From positions 7,279-71,278 of the forward strand of contig JBAYUQ010000015.1 in the NCBI GenBank assembly GCA_041675005.1: DNA of 64,000 nt. Direction: 5' to 3'. The DNA is from PGYR01 sp041675005. Lineage in GTDB: Bacteria > Bacteroidota > Ignavibacteria > Kapaibacteriales > UBA2268. The position numbers and the translations under genes were made by a program. The number at the start of each line of letters is the position of its first letter. Within the stretch, counting starts at the first letter, position 1. Shown here piece after piece: positions 53,013-60,101 of the stretch. Under the pieces are notes generated by a model, which made no database searches, had not been told where the DNA came from, and saw only the letters and a list, made by a program, of their open reading frames with translations.

Positions 53013-53210
53013 ATGAAAAAATCAAATTTCAGTTTAGTTCTAAGAGAAATAGCTTTGGATGTCTTTTTCTATATGATAGTCCTTAATGGATTATTCTTGT
53101 TAGAAATGAACAATATATTTCTTGAAATAACCATTGCCTTTACTCTTACATTAGCTATGAGATACGCCTTGTATTTACATGAGGGAGAATTCTTTGAGAA
53201 TGATAGGTAA
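53013..53210 (+). CDS. Possible small membrane protein downstream of hepT
   Basis: A 65-residue frame starts 12 bp after the hepT stop with MKKSNFSLVLREIALDVFF and encodes two hydrophobic segments (DVFFYMIVLNGLFLLEM and IFLEITIAFTLTLAM) and a polar tail. I recognise no family. The close spacing and membrane-like composition favour a real gene, but the length is near chance and there is no supporting homology. Confidence 0.45.
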   Translation: MKKSNFSLVLREIALDVFFYMIVLNGLFLLEMNNIFLEITIAFTLTLAMRYALYLHEGEFFENDR

Positions 53211-53320
53211 ACACCTAAATATTGGAAATAAAGTCCTGATAGGTCTTCCCTCAACTCTTTACCCGTTGCCTAAAGCCAATGGCTACACAAATTCAATTTT
53301 TTGTAAATTCCTTAACCCTA

Positions 53321-55078
53321 CTACTTCCCTATCTTTTGTTTTAGTGTTTCAATTAAACTTTCCCCACGAAGTTCGGACTGGACTTTAGTATCGAATTCAC
53401 CTTGAGGGTTTATGAGCATCATAGTTGGAAAAGCTGTTATCTTGTAGTCTTTAAGTACATTTTCTATATATCCTTTCATCTGAATTGTCTGAGTCCATTT
53501 TATATTATTCTTTTTGCTATATTCTTTGATAACATCTACACCTCTATCATTAGCAATTCCAATTATTTCTAATCCCTTGTCTTTGAACATTTCGTATGCC
53601 TTAATTAAATTCGGGGTCTCAGCTACACATGGTCCACACCAAGTTCCCCAGAAATCTAATAGCACCCATTTACCCGCAAAATCAGACAGTTTATAATGCT
53701 TATCATCAATAGATTTGAATTCTAATTTTGGTGGAATTTTAGAAATCATAAAATCCAGCTTCTCAATAGTTCTATTCATTCCATCAAGTTGTGACTCAGA
53801 TAAATCTTCTTCCGATATATAGTCATTAATCTTATCAATAATAAAATCATAACCTTCCGGTTCAAAAGCTACTTTTGTACGAGATAAGCTGTAATAGAAT
53901 CTATTTTTTAGTGATGTTCTTTCTGTATTTGATTCTATTTTATTAAACATTTTCTCGACAATTGCTACATTAGATTTAGGGTCCCTTAGAAATTCAGATC
54001 TATATAGCATACCATCTATCACATCATAAAATAAATAAGGGAATTCGTTAATCGAATTAAATACTTCCATTCTAAACTCATGATTACTACTAGTATCAGT
54101 AACTTGCATCAAATATAACTTGTTAACTTTTAGATAATCGTTTAGGATAGGTGTTTTTATAACTTTGAGTAAGCTATCATTTATACCTTTAAATCTATTT
54201 ACCAAACTAGTTAATGATATTTTCATACTATCTATGTATTCGGGAGTGTAGTCTTTGAGGTACTCATCTTTAACTTGTCTCACAAAAACATAATAATTGA
54301 AATCTATGTTAAATATTTCTTTAACAGGTAGTAGCTTTAGTATCTCATTATACTTTGTATTAATGGGAGAATTAACCCATTTACCAGCCGTTAGACTCGA
54401 ATCAATATCCGACTCTCTTACTCTATATTTACTAAAATCAACATCAATATCTATTTTATTGTCAATTGGATACCGGACTGCTTTATAGTCACCATTATGA
54501 TCATAATCCCATTCCCCAATATGTGAGTTCGGAGTATATGTTATGTCGTCATTGAATACTAAATAGTAACCAATAGTATCTAGGTCTTTGGGACTAATTT
54601 TAGAAAATGTATCTGTATTTAGATTTACTTGAAATGAAAAATTATCTTGGTTCAACTTTTTATTAAAAGGCGTTGCCTCTCTTACATCCCTTCTTCCTGC
54701 TGAGATAAAAACATCGACGGAATCTATAATTTGGGGAATACCTCTCTTAGATAAAACAGCTTCTACTCTTGGATTAATATCACCACCAATATAACGAGTT
54801 ATATAAGCTTCGTAGCCAGGAGAAGCTAAATGGAGTTCTAGATAATTTTGATAATCTGGAATTTTATACTTGAATTCACCACTACTATTAGTATTTACAG
54901 TATCTAATATAAACCATTTCTCAGCTTTATCTCTATTACTATACACAAAAACTTCTTTTTTCGCATCACTTCCATCGGCTAATGTAATTTTACCAGTTAT
55001 ATATTTAGCCCCATCTTCACTTAGTGAATTTTGAGTAGCAATTATCAGAATTACAAGTAATAACAAAATGTTTTTCAT
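53321..55078 (-). CDS. TlpA-like thioredoxin-domain protein (paralogue 1)
   Basis: This 585-residue exported protein begins with a signal peptide (KNILLLLVILIIATQNSLS). Residues 25-105 form a carboxypeptidase-regulatory-like beta-sandwich (ITGKITLADGS, LASPGYEAYI). A long unfamiliar middle region follows. Residues 445-585 are a TlpA/ResA-type thioredoxin with LLDFWGTWCGPCVAETPNL (C-G-P-C near 480), GIANDRG and YKITAFPTMMLI. It probably reduces disulfides in periplasmic or surface proteins. The upstream gene (55179-56927) is a full-length paralogue, so this is a tandem duplication 100 bp apart. Confidence 0.87.
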   Translation of the reverse strand: MKNILLLLVILIIATQNSLSEDGAKYITGKITLADGSDAKKEVFVYSNRDKAEKWFILDTVNTNSSGEFKYKIPDYQNYLELHLASPGYEAYITRYIGGDINPRVEAVLSKRGIPQIIDSVDVFISAGRRDVREATPFNKKLNQDNFSFQVNLNTDTFSKISPKDLDTIGYYLVFNDDITYTPNSHIGEWDYDHNGDYKAVRYPIDNKIDIDVDFSKYRVRESDIDSSLTAGKWVNSPINTKYNEILKLLPVKEIFNIDFNYYVFVRQVKDEYLKDYTPEYIDSMKISLTSLVNRFKGINDSLLKVIKTPILNDYLKVNKLYLMQVTDTSSNHEFRMEVFNSINEFPYLFYDVIDGMLYRSEFLRDPKSNVAIVEKMFNKIESNTERTSLKNRFYYSLSRTKVAFEPEGYDFIIDKINDYISEEDLSESQLDGMNRTIEKLDFMISKIPPKLEFKSIDDKHYKLSDFAGKWVLLDFWGTWCGPCVAETPNLIKAYEMFKDKGLEIIGIANDRGVDVIKEYSKKNNIKWTQTIQMKGYIENVLKDYKITAFPTMMLINPQGEFDTKVQSELRGESLIETLKQKIGK

Positions 55079-55178
55079 ACAACCCTCATGAAACTTATTA
55101 AGTATATTAATAATTTACAGTTAAAATTACAAAACATTCGTATAATATTAAAAGTATATTTTTGTATGAATTGAATTT

Positions 55179-56927
55179 CTACTCCTTACCAACCATACTT
55201 TCTAAAGTAGGCAGTAAGCTTTCGCCACGTAACTCATGAGCTTTTACATCAATAAACTTACCCATCGGGTCTATAAGTATCATAGTTGGGTAGCTGGTTA
55301 TGCCGTATTGCTCGAGTACTCCTTTGGCATATCCCTCGAGTGCAACAGTGTTAGTCCACTTCATTTCGTTCTTTTTCACATATTCGCTTACCACTTCTAC
55401 ACTGCGGTCGTTGGCTATACTTATCATCTCAAATTTCTTTCCACCAAGCGTATTATATGCTTCTACTAAAAAAGGCGTTTCCATAACGCAAGGGCCACAC
55501 CATGTTCCCCAAAAATCAAGCAATACCCACTTACCTTTATAATCGGATAGTCTTAGTTCTTTTCCGTCTATTGTCTTAAAAGAAAAATCAGGTGCATAAC
55601 TCATAGTATCTAGCTCTAGCTGTGCCAATGTCTTTGGAATCCCTGTTTTCGGCCAACTGTCTAGGTCATCGAACTCGGCTAACTCCTTGAGATTTTTTAT
55701 CAAATAATCCCTATAATTTGGTTCTTTTACTATTTCGTTTTTTGCCAATCGAGAATAAAGCCCATATCTTAAGTAATAGTTATTACGTGTGTTTTTTGAT
55801 TTAGCAAAAAGTGCTTCTAGTAAATCTAAATATAATTGTGGATCCTCTTTGAACTCTTTTGTGTTGATTACATCGTTGAACTCAGAGTAAAACACAGTTG
55901 GTAGCATTTGCAAAGATTGCATTATTTCATACTTATCTTTCCAACTTTTAAGTGAGTCAGGAGCGCTTAGTAAATCCATTTTGGTCAGATTCAAGTAATC
56001 CTTTAGATATGGAGATTCGACTAACCTCAATAAGCTATCATTAGTGCTAATATAACGACGGAATTTCATTATAGTCCCCATCTTTCTCTTTTCTAATTCA
56101 GCAGAATCTAGTTTCTTGATTGCTTCATTATTATACTGCATTACATAGTAATAGAAATTCTGCCTAAGTCGGGCGACATCAGTCAGGGGAAGCAATTGGA
56201 CTACTTCATTGTATTGCATATTGACAGGGGAATTGACCCACCCACCACTCGTTAAACTCTGCTCTTCGGGGTCATCCGAGTATCTATATTTGGATAAGTC
56301 AATACTCAAAGATAGTATTTTCTTTTTAGTAACAGCAACGGCATAGTAATCGCCATTATTATCATATTTCCACTTTCCGTTGTGCTCGGCTGGTGTGTTA
56401 GAACTTTCCTTGAAATAGAGTGCATATCTGACAGTATCTTCACCTTTATTAGTAATACTAGAGTATTTCTTGTCTTTAAAATCAACTTTAAGTTTAACGA
56501 ATCTGGAATAACCAACTTTGATTCTTTCCATAATACGACCCTTACTAGTGTAAATTAACACTCCTATAGAATCGAACTTTTCTGGGATTGCCCTATTATA
56601 TAGTATTGCCTCAACTCTAGGGTTTGTATCACCTTCTATAAAGTCAGTCATATATGCTGCGTAGCCAGGAGCAGCAAGGTGAATAGAAGCGTAGTTTATA
56701 CTATAAGGTATAGGGACTTTGAACTCACCATTAGCATCAGTCGGGACTATCTTCATCAAGTTATCATCGCTATATTGGAAACGATTATAATATACATACA
56801 CTTCTCTCTTAGCAGCTCCCCCATCGCCTAGAGTGATTTTGCCTGATATGTATTTCATTTCCTCTTCGCTATGTAAAGCAAAAGAAACACAGAATAATAT
56901 TCCAAGTATTAAATATAATCTTTTCAT
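55179..56927 (-). CDS. TlpA-like thioredoxin-domain protein (paralogue 2)
   Basis: The start is the ATG at 56927 (MKRLYLILGILFCVSFALHS); a TTG upstream would add MDFV. The 582-residue protein has the same layout as its downstream neighbour: signal peptide, regulatory-like beta domain (ISGKITLGDGG, LAAPGYAAYM), a long middle region sharing LTSGGWVNSPVN-type and YDNNGDYYAV-type blocks, and a C-terminal thioredoxin domain with FWGTWCGPCVMETPFLVEAY (C-G-P-C near 476) and GITSYPTMILIDP. Middle-region divergence between the two suggests different partners. No cytochrome-maturation genes are nearby, so the substrate is unknown. Confidence 0.87.
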   Translation of the reverse strand: MKRLYLILGILFCVSFALHSEEEMKYISGKITLGDGGAAKREVYVYYNRFQYSDDNLMKIVPTDANGEFKVPIPYSINYASIHLAAPGYAAYMTDFIEGDTNPRVEAILYNRAIPEKFDSIGVLIYTSKGRIMERIKVGYSRFVKLKVDFKDKKYSSITNKGEDTVRYALYFKESSNTPAEHNGKWKYDNNGDYYAVAVTKKKILSLSIDLSKYRYSDDPEEQSLTSGGWVNSPVNMQYNEVVQLLPLTDVARLRQNFYYYVMQYNNEAIKKLDSAELEKRKMGTIMKFRRYISTNDSLLRLVESPYLKDYLNLTKMDLLSAPDSLKSWKDKYEIMQSLQMLPTVFYSEFNDVINTKEFKEDPQLYLDLLEALFAKSKNTRNNYYLRYGLYSRLAKNEIVKEPNYRDYLIKNLKELAEFDDLDSWPKTGIPKTLAQLELDTMSYAPDFSFKTIDGKELRLSDYKGKWVLLDFWGTWCGPCVMETPFLVEAYNTLGGKKFEMISIANDRSVEVVSEYVKKNEMKWTNTVALEGYAKGVLEQYGITSYPTMILIDPMGKFIDVKAHELRGESLLPTLESMVGKE

Positions 56928-57013
56928 TACAAAGTCCAAGATTCTTAAGTGATAACCAGTTACAGAAAATTAATTTACAAATTATATTTGAGTTACAGAA
57001 ATATGTGGTGAAT

Positions 57014-57046
57014 GTTGTTTTTTCTTATTATTCATTTATATATTTG
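57014..57046 (+). promoter_or_regulatory. Candidate promoter of the AraC-family gene
   Basis: A TTG at 57015-57017, a 21-bp spacer and TATATTTG at 57039-57046 fit the Bacteroidota promoter form. The ATG lies about 48 bp downstream. Confidence 0.5.
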
Positions 57047-57094
57047 AGAGGAATTTTAGTATTTTTAGAAATTGAAAATTAATTTACTTTGATT

Positions 57095-57889
57095 ATGATA
57101 TATGAAACTTATATTCCAACTTATCCCCTATCGGAAATAGTAGATTACTTATGGTATGTAAATGGAGAAGTTAGTCACAAGAAAGAAAAAATATTACCTG
57201 CTGGTAATCAAGAACTAATGATTAATTTAAATGATTCATTTATTATGGAAGATAGATCAGGTGAATCTAATAAAAGATGCAATAAAATGTGGTTTTCTTC
57301 TGTACTTACCAAACCAATTACAATACATACTTCGGTTACTAATGTAATAGGCATTAGTTTCAAGAATTCTGGGGCATATTCATTATTTGGATTTCCACTT
57401 ACCGAATTCAATAATTACGTTACTGACATTGAAAATATATGGAAAAATAAAGTAATAGATATGCGTGATAGAATATTAGAACTAGAATCAACCCAATCTA
57501 GATTCAAACTCTTAGATAAATTATTGACGCATGAAATCAAAAAGGAAGCATCACTTAATAAAAGTGTAGAGTTTGCAATTAGTTTAATGGATAGTAATAC
57601 TATTAGCGAAATTAGTCAGAAAGTTGGATTCACTAATAAGCATCTAAATGATTTATTCAAGAAGTACATGGGTATCTCACCAAATAAATACAGGCGAATA
57701 AGACAATTTCAGAAATCTGTTAATATGATAGGACTTGACACTAATGTTGATTTACAAGAAATAGCATTTACATCTGGTTACTTTGACCAATCCCATTTCA
57801 TACGTGATTTTAAAGAATTCACAGATTTTACTCCAACAGATTATTTGAAAAATAACAAAGGTTATGTTAATTTTATTCCAATTGAATAA
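57095..57889 (+). CDS. AraC-family transcriptional regulator
   Basis: The start is taken at the ATG at 57095 (MIYETYIPTYPLSEIV). The 264-residue protein has an N-terminal ligand/sensor region in which VDYLWYVNG, LPAGNQELMINL and VIGISFKNSGAYSLFG match the DUF6597-type sensor domain of Bacteroidota AraC proteins. The C-terminal 100 residues carry two helix-turn-helix units: ISEISQKVGFTNKHLNDLF and QEIAFTSGYFDQSHFIRDF, followed by FTPTDYLKN. The inducer is unknown. The gene stands 75 bp ahead of a DUF1761 gene on the same strand, which could be its target or operon partner. Confidence 0.9.
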   Translation: MIYETYIPTYPLSEIVDYLWYVNGEVSHKKEKILPAGNQELMINLNDSFIMEDRSGESNKRCNKMWFSSVLTKPITIHTSVTNVIGISFKNSGAYSLFGFPLTEFNNYVTDIENIWKNKVIDMRDRILELESTQSRFKLLDKLLTHEIKKEASLNKSVEFAISLMDSNTISEISQKVGFTNKHLNDLFKKYMGISPNKYRRIRQFQKSVNMIGLDTNVDLQEIAFTSGYFDQSHFIRDFKEFTDFTPTDYLKNNKGYVNFIPIE

Positions 57890-57964
57890 TAACTAGGTTA
57901 ATTTTATACAATTTTAAATGAGTAAAGAATACTATTTTGCTTTTTTTCAATATTAACAAAGGTA

Positions 57965-58384
57965 ATGATTATGGATATGAGTATAGCATTTGCATCACTT
58001 AATTGGTTAGCAATATTTTTAGCAGCACTATCGACATTTATGATTGGTGGGGCTTGGTACTCACCGTTAATGTTCAGCAAAAAGTGGATGATAGAAGCAA
58101 AAATAAACGAAGAAGACCTGAAAGAAGGGCAAGCAAAAGTATTTGGTTTATCATTTGTTTTCTCGTTTATAGCAGCTATGGTATTAGCAATGTTTTTAGG
58201 GCCTGAAGCTGACATTTTATTTGGACTAACTGCTGGATTTATGGTTGGGTTTGCTTGGGTGCTTTTATCTATGGGCACTACTTATCTGTTTGAGAGAAAG
58301 TCATTCACTTTACTTGCTATTAATGGAGGGTTTCATGTAGTTTCATTTATGATTATGGGTTTAATTATAGGATTATTTAACTAA
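57965..58384 (+). CDS. DUF1761-family membrane protein
   Basis: This 139-residue protein has four hydrophobic segments. GGAWYSPLMFSKKWM near 28-42 is the DUF1761 hallmark (G-x-x-W-Y-S-P), with a second conserved stretch around VGFAWVLLSMGTTYLFERKS. The family's function is not known. Either ATG (57965 or 57971) could be used. The next gene starts 10 bp after its stop, so the two are likely co-transcribed. Confidence 0.85.
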   Translation: MIMDMSIAFASLNWLAIFLAALSTFMIGGAWYSPLMFSKKWMIEAKINEEDLKEGQAKVFGLSFVFSFIAAMVLAMFLGPEADILFGLTAGFMVGFAWVLLSMGTTYLFERKSFTLLAINGGFHVVSFMIMGLIIGLFN

Positions 58385-58394
58385 GAGGTAAATT

Positions 58395-58943
58395 ATGACT
58401 CCAGAAGAAAAGATGATAGATAGTATAGAAAAAAATACTGGTAAGCCGATTAGCCATTGGGTAGAGGTAGTGAAGAAATCAGGAAAAGAGAAGCATAAAG
58501 AGATGATAAACTATCTCAAAGATAAACATGATTTTACTTATGGATTTGCAAATTTGGTAGTTTACAAAGCTAAAAGTTCTGATGCAGGTTCAGTAGCTGA
58601 GAGCCAAGATTTGGTAGATTTACAGTATAAAGGTAAAGAGGCTCTTAGACCTATATATGATAGTCTAATGAAAGAGATTTCTAAGTTTGGCGATGTAGAA
58701 ATAGCTCCAAAGAAAGCTTATGTTAGTCTTAGAGGTAAAAAGCAATTCGCATTAATTCAACCGTCAACTAAAACTAGACTAGATGTAGGAATAAACTCTA
58801 AGGAATTAGAAATAACTGATAGATTAGAAAAATCAGGTAGCTTTAACTCTATGTGTTCTCACAGAGTTAGATTAACTGATGAGAGTCAAATAGACAAAGA
58901 ATTAGTTGGGTGGCTTAAAGCGGCTTATGATGAAGCTAAATAG
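58395..58943 (+). CDS. DUF4287/DUF5655-domain protein
   Basis: This 182-residue soluble protein has an N-terminal DUF4287-like helical domain (NTGKPISHWVEVVKKSGKEK, YGFANLVVYKA) and a C-terminal DUF5655-like domain (YDSLMKEISKFGDVEIAPKK, FALIQPSTKTRLDVGI, then HRVRLTDESQIDKELVGWL). Both families are widespread and uncharacterised. It follows the DUF1761 gene by 10 bp with an AGAGG in front, and a strong terminator starts right after its stop. Confidence 0.85.
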   Translation: MTPEEKMIDSIEKNTGKPISHWVEVVKKSGKEKHKEMINYLKDKHDFTYGFANLVVYKAKSSDAGSVAESQDLVDLQYKGKEALRPIYDSLMKEISKFGDVEIAPKKAYVSLRGKKQFALIQPSTKTRLDVGINSKELEITDRLEKSGSFNSMCSHRVRLTDESQIDKELVGWLKAAYDEAK

Positions 58944-58980
58944 AAAAAGCCTATCTTATAACTATTAAGATAGGCTTTAA
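58944..58980 (+). terminator. Intrinsic terminator after the DUF4287 gene
   Basis: AAAGCCTATCTTA pairs perfectly with TAAGATAGGCTTT around a short loop. The tail is T-poor (aagttt), so strength is uncertain. Confidence 0.75.
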
Positions 58981-59010
58981 GTTTACTAACTTAATTTATA
59001 TCTAGCCTTA

Positions 59011-60084
59011 CTAATTACAAGATATTTTTAATTTATCTAATAGTTTGTCAAGACTGAAAGTAGAAACTCCACCATCATCATGAACCATAATAAATAGCCC
59101 CTCATTTGCATTCCCTACCGGTTCTTGAGTTAACCAAATACCGTCAGTATTCTGCGTTACTTCAGTTTTGAATGATGTTACATAATTTTGAGATTTCCTT
59201 TCGAATACATGAACAGTATTATTTCCTTTATCTTGGTCAGTAGTAAACCAATAACCAGTACCGTTACCACAGTCGTAAAGTGCAATACCTTCGGCTTGAT
59301 ATTTGAATAAGCCTGAACCAATATTTTTGATAAAAGCACCTTTTTCCAAATCGTACACTTTGATATTCTTATTTATATTACTCTCATCGGATATTAGCAA
59401 TATATTGTTTTCAGGATCGGCATAAATAGATTCGACTACGAACAATCTACCATCACCATTCTTCTCTCCTATATTTTTGATAAACTTAGATTCAAGTTTA
59501 TTACTCTTATACGTGAAAGTAAATTGTTTTACTCTTTTATCAAGAACATCAATATTAGGTTCTTTATCTTCATCAGATTCAAAATCATCAGTTACGAATA
59601 GTGTATATTCTTCACCTTTTTTATGGACAGAAAGTCCATAAGGTTTCAATAACTTATCTTGACCAATATATCCCACATGCTTATAATCAGGTAAAGTGAA
59701 TACTTGAACTCTATGATTATCCCTTTCAACTATCAACATCAGATTATCTATAATCCAAATACCATTGGGTCTACTAAACTCAGATTTACCACTTCCAGAT
59801 TTACCTATTTTCTCAAGCTCTTTTAATGATATTGCATCATAGATTTGTAAATAATCTTTATCTTTCGAAGTTGCTATTATATATGATTTATCTCCATCTT
59901 TAAAAAAAGCAGGTGAGTCTATATTATTTACATCATCCCAATTGGAAACTACATCTTCCGAAATAGTCATATACCCTGTTTGAGTTTCTACAGTATCAAC
60001 AGTATCTACTTTATCTTGTTCTATTTTCTTATCGGCACAAGAGAAAAGTGCAGAGGCAATTAACAATAATATTATCTTTTTCAT
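59011..60084 (-). CDS. Phytase-like beta-propeller lipoprotein
   Basis: This 357-residue lipoprotein has a type II signal peptide with lipobox ALFSC (C16). The mature part reads as a six-bladed propeller similar to 3-phytase/BPP enzymes: DDVNNIDSPAFF, KDYLQIYDAISLKE, FSRPNGIWII, DNHRVQVFTLPDY, GRLFVVESIYADPENN, NIKVYDLEKGAFI and YQAEGIALYDCGNGTGYWF. Acidic calcium- and phosphate-binding positions seem partly retained, so phosphomonoesterase activity on inositol phosphates is plausible but not proven. The gene lies 17 bp after the TonB-dependent receptor gene on the same strand, and such pairing is known for phytase-uptake loci. The lipoprotein may sit on the outer membrane beside the receptor. 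Confidence 0.8.
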   Translation of the reverse strand: MKKIILLLIASALFSCADKKIEQDKVDTVDTVETQTGYMTISEDVVSNWDDVNNIDSPAFFKDGDKSYIIATSKDKDYLQIYDAISLKELEKIGKSGSGKSEFSRPNGIWIIDNLMLIVERDNHRVQVFTLPDYKHVGYIGQDKLLKPYGLSVHKKGEEYTLFVTDDFESDEDKEPNIDVLDKRVKQFTFTYKSNKLESKFIKNIGEKNGDGRLFVVESIYADPENNILLISDESNINKNIKVYDLEKGAFIKNIGSGLFKYQAEGIALYDCGNGTGYWFTTDQDKGNNTVHVFERKSQNYVTSFKTEVTQNTDGIWLTQEPVGNANEGLFIMVHDDGGVSTFSLDKLLDKLKISCN

Positions 60085-60101
60085 TTTATTTCCTTTATTG
60101 A

